Shown piece by piece: positions 17,046 through 24,494 of a stretch of 43,894 bases of DNA. The notes beneath the pieces were generated by a model that saw only the letters and a list, made by a program, of their open reading frames with translations, made no database searches and was not told the DNA's origin. The translations under genes were made by a program, and so were the position numbers. The stretch covers positions 1 to 43,894 of the forward strand of contig JAGHAZ010000032.1 in assembly GCA_021161255.1 (NCBI GenBank). Direction: 5' to 3'. Origin of the DNA: Candidatus Bathyarchaeota archaeon (GTDB lineage: Archaea > Thermoproteota > CALKCG01 > B24). Within the stretch, counting starts at the first letter, position 1. Every line of letters begins with the position of its first letter.

Positions 17046-18335
17046 TTACTCCGGGATGCTGGCGACCACGTTGTCGACGAACCAGTCTATGGTCCAAAGT
17101 TCGTCGTGGGTCATCCTCCTACCGGCCTCAACCCTCAGATTACCTTGGTTATCGTATATGGGTCCGGTGAACGGGTCGAAGACCACGGTGTCCTCAGACA
17201 TCTGCTCAAGCCTCTTCATAACCAAGTCGTATACGCTGATCTTTCCGAATTCCTTATGGTCTACGTAGATGCTCTGTAGCACGGGCACGAACTTCGGGTT
17301 TATCGGGACGCCGAATTCGCCGCCAAGCTCGACGGCACCTTCTCTAAGCATCCACCAGTAGTCGACGTTCTCGAGGTTCGAAGAGTTGTAATACCCAGCA
17401 TATATCTTGCTAACTATGTCGGCGTATATGACTTCCCAGTGGACAAGCTGACCGCTGACGCAGACATCGGGGCCGAACTCCTGCATGGGGCTGTAGTGGC
17501 TGAAGCAATAGACGGGGTTACCCGCCTTATAGTGCTCCTCGCAGACCTCTATGACCGTAGGCGAGTCCTCTGTGAAGGCTAGGACATCTGCACCCCAAGA
17601 TATCAGAGACTCAGCTGCCTCCCTAGCCGCCGCGGGGTCGTACCAGGCGAAGAGCCACCTGACGTCGATGACAGCGTCCGGGTTAACCTCTTTCACGCCC
17701 AGGGCGAAGGCGTTGATATGCCTGATAACCTCAGGTATCGGGTGGGCGGCGACGTAGCCTATCTTGTTCGTCTTGGTCAAAGCACCGGCCATGAGCCCGT
17801 TTAGATAGTACAGCTGGTAGAACTCCGCGAAGTAGGTGCCTACGTTGGCCCTCCTCTTATAGCCTGAGCAGTGGAAGAATATCTTATCAGGGTATTTTTC
17901 ACCGGCCTCTATTGTGGCATCCATAAACCCGAAGCTCGTCGTGAAAACGACGTCGCAGCCTTCGTCGATAAGCCTGTCGATGACACCGGGACAGTCGGCT
18001 TCTGAAACGCTTTCCACATACACGGTCTCGATCCACGGAAAAACCTTCTCGAGGTACTGCCTCGCCTGTTCGTGCGCATGGGTCCATCCATAATCCCCTA
18101 TCGGGCCGATGTAGATGAATCCCACCTTTAGAGGCTTCTTCAACTCCGCTAGCTGAGCGGAGATATTCTCGTAATCAGCCTTCAGAGCATTGTACTCGCT
18201 TTGAAGCGCATTATATTCGTCTTGGAGCGCATTATACTCCTCGACCGGCACGACCGGTCTTGGGATACTGTAGCCTACTACGACTCCGACCAATAGTCCT
18301 ATTATCAGTCCGACCACGATATACGTCGTCCTCAT
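17046..18335 (-). CDS. BMP-family substrate-binding protein of the nucleoside ABC importer
   Basis: This surface-anchored binding protein delivers substrate to the permeases. An N-terminal hydrophobic helix (YIVVGLIIGLLVGVVVGY) anchors it without a lipobox cysteine. It is followed by a coiled coil built of three near-identical heptads (EYNALQD, EYNALQS, EYNALKA) and then the periplasmic-binding domain. BMP/PnrA family marks include KVGFIYIGPIGDYGWTHAHE and FTTSFGFMDATIEAGEKYPD. ATG 18335 is chosen because gagaggtgg lies directly upstream; the longer TTG form from 18356 would only translate that ribosome-binding site. It is the first gene of the importer operon. A minus-strand TTTAAA at about 18375-18382 may be its TATA box. 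Confidence 0.88.
   Translation of the reverse strand: MRTTYIVVGLIIGLLVGVVVGYSIPRPVVPVEEYNALQDEYNALQSEYNALKADYENISAQLAELKKPLKVGFIYIGPIGDYGWTHAHEQARQYLEKVFPWIETVYVESVSEADCPGVIDRLIDEGCDVVFTTSFGFMDATIEAGEKYPDKIFFHCSGYKRRANVGTYFAEFYQLYYLNGLMAGALTKTNKIGYVAAHPIPEVIRHINAFALGVKEVNPDAVIDVRWLFAWYDPAAAREAAESLISWGADVLAFTEDSPTVIEVCEEHYKAGNPVYCFSHYSPMQEFGPDVCVSGQLVHWEVIYADIVSKIYAGYYNSSNLENVDYWWMLREGAVELGGEFGVPINPKFVPVLQSIYVDHKEFGKISVYDLVMKRLEQMSEDTVVFDPFTGPIYDNQGNLRVEAGRRMTHDELWTIDWFVDNVVASIPE
18187..18245 (-). repeat. Three tandem 21-nt coding repeats (heptads of the BMP protein)
   Basis: Three adjacent 21-nt units encode the EYNALxx heptads with a few synonymous and non-synonymous differences. They form the stalk between membrane anchor and binding domain. 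Copy number of such units often varies between strains, giving a stalk of variable length. Confidence 0.6.
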
Positions 18336-18356
18336 ACTTCCACCTCTCCAGACCAA

Positions 18357-18655
18357 GAAGACGTTTTGAACTTTAAAACTTTAGCAGCTTTTAAGAAAGC
18401 CGACCTCCTCCGCCACTCAGGGGATCTGAGCTCGGGCCAGGATTTCGCACCCGATTTAAGGCAGAGGCTTAAGAAGAAACGGTTCTTCGCTATAATATTT
18501 GACATTACAGAACTCTCTGAAACGAGAATGCGATTTAAAAATTTTTTATACGTTTAAGGTTATTCTCCCCTAGACATCTGTATAACTGGTTTTCTAGCCG
18601 AGATGCCGTTAAAGCTTTAATATTTGTCCTGTCCCAATTTAGGAGTTGGGATTCC
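18357..18655. other. Intergenic region with no supported gene
   Basis: These 299 bases separate two divergent genes. A 63-codon open frame on the plus strand (from 18366) has no ribosome-binding site or family likeness and is not called. Visible elements are a small hairpin (GAAGAA 18473-18478 with TTCTTC 18483-18488), A/T-rich blocks near 18490-18550, and a plus-strand TATA (ctttaatatt) at 18615-18624. There is also a hairpin TCCCAA/TTGGGA (18632-18637 with 18646-18651) whose loop exposes AGGAG before the TTG at 18656. Confidence 0.4.
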
Positions 18656-20041
18656 TTGCAGTACGACGTCGTGATAGTAGGTTGTGGACCCGCTGGCATA
18701 TTTGCGGCTTTAGAACTCGCCGAGAAAAGCAACCTCTCGGTGCTTATGCTCGAGAAGGGCTATGACATAGAGAAACGGATATGCCCAGCTTTAACGTCTG
18801 GAACCTGCACTAGGAGCTGTAGACCCTGCCATCTATTAAACGGTTGGGGCGGAGCCGGAGCGTTCAGCGACGGCAAGCTCATACTGTCTCCAGACGTAGG
18901 CGGATGGCTTATAGACTATATAACGAGGGGCGAGCTCGAGAACCTTATGAAGTATGTGGACAGGTTTTACCTCAAGTTCGGAGCGCCCAGCAGACTCTAC
19001 GGAGGAGATAAGGATTTCATAGAGGACATCCAAAGGAAAGCCACGTTAGCAGGCTTAAACCTCATACCTATGACCCTCAGACACATGGGTACCGATAAAA
19101 CTAGGTTCGTGTTAAAAGCGGCTAGAGACTACTTGAAGGATAGGGTTGAAGTTAGGTTCGGGAAAGAGGTTTCGAGAATCGTCGTTAACGGCGGAAAAGT
19201 CGTCGGAGTCGAGACGTCTGACGGAGACTTCTACAAGGCTAGGTACGTTATCTTAGCACCCGGTAGAAGCGGTGCGGAGTGGCTTCAAAACGAGGCTAGA
19301 CGCCTAAACCTAGGTCTCGAAAGCAACCCGATAGACCTAGGGGTCAGGGTGGAGGTGCCGGCCGCCGTGATGGAGCACCTGACCGATGTGCTTTATGAGC
19401 CTAAGTTCGTGTTCTACTCGAAGTCGTTCGACGATATGGTTAGGGTCTTCTGCGTATGCCCCCACGGCGAAGTCATCACCGAGATATACGAGGATGTATT
19501 AACCGTCAACGGTCAAAGCTACTACGATAAGAAAACCGAAAACACGAACTTCGCGATACTCGTCAGCGTATCCTTCACAGAGCCTTTTAAAGAACCCATA
19601 GCATATGGGAAGTACATAGCTAGACTCGCGAACATAATAGGCGGAGGCGTCATAGTTCAGAGGCTCGGAGACCTCAAGAGAGGTAGAAGGTCGACCCACG
19701 AACGTATTAAACGTAGTATAGTGAAGCCTACCTTAGAAAACGCTACACCCGGAGACCTAAGCTTCGTACTACCCTACAGGTATTTGACGGACATACTAGA
19801 GATGCTGGAGGCCTTAGACCATCTAGCTCCAGGCGTGTTCTCAAACCACACGCTTCTCTACGGAGTCGAAGTCAAATTCTACTCGGCTAGGGTTAAACTG
19901 AGCAGAAACCTCGAGACGAAGATTAAGAACCTTTACGTCGCAGGCGACGGTGCAGGTTTAACCAGAGGACTCGCTCAAGCATCGGTATCAGGTGTCATAG
20001 CGGCTAGGTCTATACTAGCTAAGGAGGGAATAACGGCCTAG
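18656..20041 (+). CDS. FAD-dependent dehydrogenase, COG2509 type
   Basis: A 461-aa flavoprotein with the N-terminal dinucleotide-binding motif VVIVGCGPAG and a second FAD contact at the C-terminus (NLYVAGDGAGLTRGL). After the first Rossmann unit come four cysteines (C43, C51, C55, C58) just before GWGGAGAFSDGKL, the typical COG2509 pattern; they could bind metal or a cluster. The reaction and substrate are not known. Geranylgeranyl reductases share the fold but lack this cysteine block. The start is TTG 18656, placed 6-10 nt after an AGGAG. It converges on the ABCE1 gene. Confidence 0.8.
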   Translation: MQYDVVIVGCGPAGIFAALELAEKSNLSVLMLEKGYDIEKRICPALTSGTCTRSCRPCHLLNGWGGAGAFSDGKLILSPDVGGWLIDYITRGELENLMKYVDRFYLKFGAPSRLYGGDKDFIEDIQRKATLAGLNLIPMTLRHMGTDKTRFVLKAARDYLKDRVEVRFGKEVSRIVVNGGKVVGVETSDGDFYKARYVILAPGRSGAEWLQNEARRLNLGLESNPIDLGVRVEVPAAVMEHLTDVLYEPKFVFYSKSFDDMVRVFCVCPHGEVITEIYEDVLTVNGQSYYDKKTENTNFAILVSVSFTEPFKEPIAYGKYIARLANIIGGGVIVQRLGDLKRGRRSTHERIKRSIVKPTLENATPGDLSFVLPYRYLTDILEMLEALDHLAPGVFSNHTLLYGVEVKFYSARVKLSRNLETKIKNLYVAGDGAGLTRGLAQASVSGVIAARSILAKEGITA

Positions 20042-20060
20042 CCTCGGTTTTTGGCTAGGG

Positions 20061-21854
20061 TCACTCCTCAGGTGCGTAATAGTATTCCCCTATGGATTTC
20101 TGATACCGATCCAGCCTAGAGCCTTCTTTGTTAACCCTCGGTCTACCGGTGTCCGGGTCTCTCCTGAAGGTTACGTCAAGCTCTCTGAGGAACGCGTTCA
20201 TACCCTGTCTAAGCGGCATAGGGGTCAAAGCCCTACCTTCTAAGCCTGGCTTACCGGTGAAGACCATAAGCCTGTCGGCTACGAAATCCGCCGCCGAGAG
20301 GTCGTGCTCTACGACGAGAGCAGCCTTCCTGAAGTTTTCGACGATCCTCCTGATCACCTTGGTCATGACGAACCTCTCCTCGACATCGAGGTATGCACTC
20401 GGCTCGTCTAGAAGGTAAAGGTCCGCGTCTCTCGACAGGCACAGCGCTATGGCGACTTTCTGAAGTTCCCCACCGCTTAAGTTCGAAACCTCTCTATCGA
20501 GAAGCTTATAGATCCCCATCGGCTGTATGAGCTCTTCCTCTAGAAAACTCGAGTCGGATTTGTCGCCCAGAGCCTTTCTGAAGAGCTCTTCGACCGTACC
20601 ACTGTAGGCTTCAGCCGAGAGATACTGAGGCTTATAGCTTATCCTCAAGGTCTTAGACGGAATTTCACCCTCATCCGGCTCTAGGACACCAGCTAGTATC
20701 TTAACGAACGTCGTCTTACCTATCCCGTTTGGACCCAGTATACCTATGACCTCTCCGACCCTTATCTCACCAGGCTCTACCTTAAGAGAGAAGTCTTCGA
20801 AGCGTTTGACAAGACCACCCCACTTGACCACGATGTTTTCCTCAGAGCTACGTCTGTCAAGCGGGGGTTTAACGTGGAACCTTATCTCATCCCTCCTGAA
20901 ACGCATGTTTTCGTCTGGGATATATCCTCGGAGGAAAATGTTTATCCCGTCTCTGACGGGGTGTGGACGTGATACGATCCCGTACACACCCGGGTCGCCG
21001 TAAATTATACATATTTGATCCGATAGGTAGTCTAATATCGCCAGGTCGTGCTCGCTCACGACCACGGCCTTACCCTCCTCGCTGAGCCTTCTTATGACCC
21101 TCGCCACGGAGAGCCTCTGTTTAACATCCAAGTAGCTCGAAGGTTCGTCGAAAAAATATACGTCAGCCTCTCTTAGCCACGTAGCCGCCACCGCGACTCT
21201 TTGAAGTTCTCCACCGCTTAATACGGCTAGGTCCCTGTTTAAGACCTCGTTAAGCTCAAGCTCATCGCATATTACATCCATAAGACCCCGCTCGTCGACC
21301 TTAGATAGAAGCTCCTTGACTACGCCCTTATAGACCCTGGGGATCTTATCCACATACTGAGGCTTATAGGCCACTTTAAGAGAGCCTGAGCTAAGCCTCT
21401 TGAAATGCTCCTGCAGGGGGGAGCCGCCGTAGTATTCGATTATGTCGTCCCAGTCCGGAGGCGCGTCAAGCCTACCGAGGTTGGGTTTTATGATGCCGGC
21501 GAGTATCATCAGAGATGTGGTCTTGCCGACGCCGTTCTTACCGACCAAACCGGTGACCCTGCCGGGTGACGGTATAGGAAGGCGGTAGAGCTTGAACGCG
21601 TTCACCCCAAACCTATGAGAACAGTCTTCCTCGAGCTCCTCGGGGAGGTTTACGATGGATAACGCCTTAAACGGACATTTCCTGACGCATATACCGCATC
21701 CGACGCAGAGCCTCTCGTTCACGACCGGTTTACCGTCTTCACCCAGCTTTATGGCGTCTAAACCGTTCCTGACAGGAGGGCAGAACCTTATACACACTAG
21801 ACCGCAGTCCTCAGGTTTACACCTCTCCCTGTCGAGAACGGCGACCCTAACCAT
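20061..21854 (-). CDS. Ribosome-recycling ATPase ABCE1 (RLI)
   Basis: The 597-aa protein splits the ribosome after termination and acts with aRF1/Pelota. The N-terminus carries two [4Fe-4S] clusters (C12, C17, C21, C25 and C50, C53, C56, C60). The first ABC domain has Walker A GKNGVGKTT, signature LSGGELQRVAVA and Walker B VYFFDEPSSYLD. A hinge follows. The second domain has GPNGIGKTT, LSGGELQKVAIA and LYLLDEPSAYLD. All parts of the family are intact. A tiny Glu/Trp-rich gene lies 57 bp upstream in the same direction and may be co-transcribed. Confidence 0.95.
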   Translation of the reverse strand: MVRVAVLDRERCKPEDCGLVCIRFCPPVRNGLDAIKLGEDGKPVVNERLCVGCGICVRKCPFKALSIVNLPEELEEDCSHRFGVNAFKLYRLPIPSPGRVTGLVGKNGVGKTTSLMILAGIIKPNLGRLDAPPDWDDIIEYYGGSPLQEHFKRLSSGSLKVAYKPQYVDKIPRVYKGVVKELLSKVDERGLMDVICDELELNEVLNRDLAVLSGGELQRVAVAATWLREADVYFFDEPSSYLDVKQRLSVARVIRRLSEEGKAVVVSEHDLAILDYLSDQICIIYGDPGVYGIVSRPHPVRDGINIFLRGYIPDENMRFRRDEIRFHVKPPLDRRSSEENIVVKWGGLVKRFEDFSLKVEPGEIRVGEVIGILGPNGIGKTTFVKILAGVLEPDEGEIPSKTLRISYKPQYLSAEAYSGTVEELFRKALGDKSDSSFLEEELIQPMGIYKLLDREVSNLSGGELQKVAIALCLSRDADLYLLDEPSAYLDVEERFVMTKVIRRIVENFRKAALVVEHDLSAADFVADRLMVFTGKPGLEGRALTPMPLRQGMNAFLRELDVTFRRDPDTGRPRVNKEGSRLDRYQKSIGEYYYAPEE

Positions 21855-21911
21855 ATGGACACATCTAGAAACCTAGAATTTAGAGAAAAATTTTACTGAA
21901 ATAGGCGGGTT

Positions 21912-22043
21912 CTACCATTCCTCTTCTTCCTCCTCCCATTCTTCGCCGAGTTCCTCTTCCTCCTCCCACTCCCAGTCCTCCTCTTCAGCCCACTCCTCTT
22001 CTTCCTCTTCCCACTCTTCCTCGAGCTCCTCTTCCTCGGACAA
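21912..22043 (-). CDS. 43-residue Glu/Trp-rich mini-protein upstream of ABCE1
   Basis: The frame encodes MSEEEELEEEW followed by similar blocks, ending EEEEEEW. Of 43 residues, 30 are Glu, one is Asp and six are Trp; there is no basic residue. Glutamate codons GAG and GAA are mixed irregularly, so this is not simple DNA slippage and suggests selection on the protein. The TTG at 22043 is preceded by ggggtgg with 5 nt spacing; GTG at 22052 is an alternative adding three residues. A minus-strand TATA (cttaaataa) sits at about 22092-22100. I do not recognise a family. Binding to a basic partner such as the ribosome is only a guess from charge and from the ABCE1 neighbour. Confidence 0.6.
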   Translation of the reverse strand: MSEEEELEEEWEEEEEEWAEEEDWEWEEEEELGEEWEEEEEEW

Positions 22044-22091
22044 CCCGTCCACCCCGCCACAGATATCTCTAGAGGCTTGAGAGAGCAGCCG

Positions 22092-22100
22092 TTATTTAAG
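22092..22100 (-). promoter_or_regulatory. TATA element before the Glu/Trp-rich gene
   Basis: Minus-strand cttaaataa lies about 50 nt before the TTG at 22043, leaving a leader of about 25-30 nt with a G-rich ribosome-binding site. It may also drive the downstream ABCE1 gene. The rest of 22101-22242 shows only weak inverted repeats, including AGCTC/GAGCT at the end of the ABC ATPase gene. Confidence 0.4.
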
Positions 22101-22242
22101 CTTATTCGTCGAACCTAAACCGAGAATCATCTAGTCTACATCGCAGGTATCTTATCTGAAAACCTAGAGCAGGTAAAACCAGGTTAATGTTTAAACCTAG
22201 CTGGAAAATATGCGAGGATGCTATTTCAGCTCTTATCGAGCT

Positions 22243-22971
22243 CTAGACCTCTATCTTAATGTCTTCAGACGTTAACGCCACGGACTGACGTTTCTCTATA
22301 CGCTCTATCTGCCCGTCTCGTATCCACGCGATACGGTCTGAAACGTCGATCATCTTCAGGTCGTGCGTGGCGCATATGACCGTGGTGTTTCTCTCGACCT
22401 TAAGCCTGTAGAGAAGGTTCACGATGGCGAAGCCCGTGTTCAGGTCTAGGTTTCCGGTAGGCTCATCCGCCAGTATGATCGAGGGGTCGTTGGCCAAAGC
22501 CCTAGCGATAGCGACCCTCTGCTGCTGGCCACCCGAAAGCTCAGTGGGTCTGTGGTGGAGCCTCTCTCCAAGACCTACTAGCTTGAGAAGCTCCTCAGCC
22601 TTCTTGATCCTCTCTTCCTTAGGCTTACCTGTGAAGACCATAGGTAGCGCTACGTTATCCAGAGCCGTCAGAACCGGTATCAGGTTGAACGTCTGGAAGA
22701 TATAGCCTACTTTATGAGCCCTCAGCCAGGCCTTCTCCTTCTTACTCATCTTAGCTATGTCCATACCGTCGATCAAAACGACTCCGGACGTAGGATCATC
22801 GAGACCACCGATCATGTTGAAGAGCGTAGTCTTGCCGCTACCAGAGGGGCCCATGATCGATAGGTACTCACCCCTCTCCACGGTCAGGTTTATACCCCTC
22901 AGGGCATGTACGACTTCTCCCCTAAGCGGATAATCCTTCTTCAAATCTTTCGTCTCGACAACGATCGACAT
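22243..22971 (-). CDS. Orphan LolD/MacB-type ABC transporter ATPase
   Basis: A 242-aa single ABC domain: Walker [11 protein letters not shown]-loop [20 protein letters not shown], signature [16 protein letters not shown], Walker [13 protein letters not shown], and switch histidine CATHD. The sequence class ([11 protein letters not shown], [13 protein letters not shown]) is that of the LolD/MacB/FtsE group, which works with FtsX-like permeases. No such permease is in the window, so its partner is elsewhere or this ATPase serves several. The ATG at 22971 has gaggg just upstream. A 16-bp palindrome sits near the expected transcription start. Confidence 0.85.
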   Translation of the reverse strand: MSIVVETKDLKKDYPLRGEVVHALRGINLTVERGEYLSIMGPSGSGKTTLFNMIGGLDDPTSGVVLIDGMDIAKMSKKEKAWLRAHKVGYIFQTFNLIPVLTALDNVALPMVFTGKPKEERIKKAEELLKLVGLGERLHHRPTELSGGQQQRVAIARALANDPSIILADEPTGNLDLNTGFAIVNLLYRLKVERNTTVICATHDLKMIDVSDRIAWIRDGQIERIEKRQSVALTSEDIKIEV

Positions 22972-22990
22972 GAACCCTCAGGAACTAGAA

Positions 22991-23006
22991 TGAATAGCTC
23001 TATTCA
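22991..23006. promoter_or_regulatory. Perfect palindrome upstream of the orphan ABC ATPase
   Basis: TGAATAG and CTATTCA are separated by 2 bp (CT). The palindrome lies 20-35 nt before the ATG at 22971 and just after a minus-strand TATA-like tatagaaaa at about 23013-23022, so it would cover the transcription start. It is a fair candidate for a repressor site. Confidence 0.45.
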
Positions 23007-23017
23007 CTTAAGTTTTT

Positions 23018-23059
23018 CTATACATTCAAAGCGAGCCTTCTGATAACGTCAAATATCAT
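23018..23059 (-). pseudogene. Possible remnant of a PIN-toxin start
   Basis: ATG at 23059 begins a 13-codon frame (MIFDV and so on) that stops at 23018. It lies 18 nt after the antitoxin-like fragment. PIN toxins commonly open with a strand ending in Asp, as here, but the piece is too short for a firm call. Confidence 0.2.
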
Positions 23060-23077
23060 CCTTAAGTCTCAAGTAGT

Positions 23078-23197
23078 TCAGAGGCTACTAATTCGCTCTT
23101 CTATGAAAACTCTAACCTCAACACTCCGCTCTACATTAAATGTCTTCATCCTCTTCTTAAGGTCCTCAGAGATGCTAACCTTAGTTCGAGGAAAAAC
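23078..23197 (-). pseudogene. Decayed RHH/VapB-type antitoxin fragment
   Basis: A 39-codon open frame ends at 23078. Its content, RTKVSISEDLKKRMK, then VERSVEVRVFIEERI, fits the strand-helix-helix core of archaeal VapB/CopG antitoxins. No start codon precedes the core: the frame opens after a stop with GTT. An ATG 12 bases further upstream is in another frame, which would fit a frameshift. It is read as a relic. The surrounding 22972-23263 region holds no other gene. Confidence 0.4.
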
Positions 23198-23250
23198 CTA
23201 TCTATCATAGTCGTTAAAAGGTTTCTATAGCCATCTTTTTCAGGTTTAGC

Positions 23251-23256
23251 AGGAGG
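23251..23256 (+). promoter_or_regulatory. Shine-Dalgarno site deciding the DUF359 start
   Basis: AGGAGG lies 7 nt before the TTG at 23264, fixing that weak start codon as the likely one. Confidence 0.6.
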
Positions 23257-23263
23257 ATAGGTT

Positions 23264-23818
23264 TTGGGAGACCTAGGTCGACGGTTTCTGAGGGTTTTGA
23301 CCGATGAGCTTAGGGTTTTGCTTAAAAAGCCAGTTGGGATTCTTGTCAGGGGGGAGCCTTGGGAGACCGTCGTAGAGGTTAGGAGGATCCTAGAGGCCGA
23401 GAAGCCTCCTAAGACTGTGGCGGTCGGAGATGTCGTGTCTGAAACCTTGCTGGAGACGGGTTTAGAAGCCGACTTGTATATCACAGACGCTAAGAGCCTA
23501 CGCGTCGAAAGGGAAGAACCTAAACTAGATGCGATAGTAGACCAGATTCAGACGGTAGTCAATCCTCCAGGCCATATATCGTCCGAGGCCGAAGAGGCTG
23601 TTAGAACATGCTTAAGAAGTAGCCGTAGATGTTGGATTAAAGTCAGGGGGGAGGAGGACCTTTTAGCGTTGGTTGCGATAGCGGAAGTCCCGCTTGGGTC
23701 TGTAGTGCTCTACGGTCAGCCTGGTGAGGGTGTCGTTGTGGTATGCGTCGACGAAGCTGTTAAACAGTGGGCTAGGACGGTTATAGAGTCTATGCCCGTC
23801 GTTCAGGCGAACTGTTAG
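23264..23818 (+). CDS. GTP-dependent dephospho-CoA kinase (DUF359)
   Basis: This family carries out the last step of coenzyme A synthesis in many archaea, using GTP. The 184-aa protein shows the DUF359 pattern: [10 protein letters not shown], then the [13 protein letters not shown] region, [29 protein letters not shown] and [19 protein letters not shown]. It starts at TTG 23264 with a perfect AGGAGG upstream. It is a single gene, tail to tail with hisI, sharing 4 bp at the stops. Confidence 0.85.
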   Translation: MGDLGRRFLRVLTDELRVLLKKPVGILVRGEPWETVVEVRRILEAEKPPKTVAVGDVVSETLLETGLEADLYITDAKSLRVEREEPKLDAIVDQIQTVVNPPGHISSEAEEAVRTCLRSSRRCWIKVRGEEDLLALVAIAEVPLGSVVLYGQPGEGVVVVCVDEAVKQWARTVIESMPVVQANC

Positions 23819-24204
23819 CCGTAGATTTTTCTGTGGAAACAGGAGCGGTATCCTTCATGACAGGCGTATCCGACTTGCTCCACCTTAAGTAGGACCGCGT
23901 CGGCGTCGCAGTCGAGGTAAACCTCCTTAACGTACTGTATATGTCCAGATTGCTCACCTTTACGCCAGAGCTTCCACCTAGATAGGCTCCAGTAGTGGGC
24001 TAAGCCGGTTGTCAACGTCTTTATGAACGCCTCCTTGTTCATGAAGGCGACCATCAACACCTCCCCGTTCGAAGCGTCCTGAGCCACGGCGACTACAAAC
24101 CCACCGTTATGCCGGTAGTTGAGGGTCTCCGCAATCCGCTCGGCGTCTTCGAGACTCACAGGGGTTTGCACGGTCGGCTTACCCGGGTTTACGTCGTCCT
24201 CCAT
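23815..24204 (-). CDS. hisI: Phosphoribosyl-AMP cyclohydrolase
   Basis: This enzyme catalyses the third step of histidine synthesis, opening the purine ring of PR-AMP. Zinc and magnesium ligands are visible in VYLDCDADA and [12 protein letters not shown], along with the substrate-loop [20 protein letters not shown] 24204 gives 129 aa, the usual length, with aggagg further upstream. A longer frame to 24279 would be all hisE overlap and shows no likeness. It overlaps the end of hisE by 26 bp and is the last gene of the his operon. Confidence 0.9.
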   Translation of the reverse strand: MEDDVNPGKPTVQTPVSLEDAERIAETLNYRHNGGFVVAVAQDASNGEVLMVAFMNKEAFIKTLTTGLAHYWSLSRWKLWRKGEQSGHIQYVKEVYLDCDADAVLLKVEQVGYACHEGYRSCFHRKIYG

Positions 24205-24493
24205 GACCTTTACGCCTCCTACGTATAAGCTCCTTGGGAACCATGTCAGAGGGTATTTCGAGATACGCCAGTAGCACAAGTGTATGATAGATAAGGTCCG
24301 AGGCCTCGTGGACTATCTCGTTCTTCGAGCCACTTCTAGCGGACTCGATGAGCTCCATACACTCCTCTAGAACCTTATCTATCACAGCCTCCAAACCCTT
24401 CGACATGAGACTACTCGTATAGGAGCCCTCGACAGGCTTGTCGCGTCGGCTCTCTATGACCCTGTAAAGCTCATCTAGGAAACACCAGCTCAT
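24179..24493 (-). CDS. hisE: Phosphoribosyl-ATP pyrophosphohydrolase
   Basis: This enzyme catalyses the second histidine step, splitting PR-ATP to PR-AMP. The 104-aa all-helical MazG-like fold shows the metal-binding EECMELIES and the [14 protein letters not shown] helices. ATG 24493 begins 1 nt after the hisD stop, with ggaggg just upstream; the longer frame from 24526 only reads through the end of hisD. hisE and hisI are separate genes here, not a fused hisIE. Confidence 0.88.
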   Translation of the reverse strand: MSWCFLDELYRVIESRRDKPVEGSYTSSLMSKGLEAVIDKVLEECMELIESARSGSKNEIVHEASDLIYHTLVLLAYLEIPSDMVPKELIRRRRKGHGGRRKPG

Positions 24494-24494
24494 G

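Noticed and set aside
18187-18245. Possible CRISPR-like short repeats
   Set aside because: The units are directly adjacent without spacers, are in frame and encode heptads of the binding protein.
18366-18557. 63-codon plus-strand frame in the gap before the FAD protein gene
   Set aside because: It has no ribosome-binding site, no recognisable domain, and contains promoter-like A/T blocks.
21912-22043. Simple GA-rich microsatellite
   Set aside because: GAG and GAA codons alternate irregularly, Trp codons interrupt at varied intervals, and the frame stays open with a plausible start and stop. Coding is the better explanation, although not proven.
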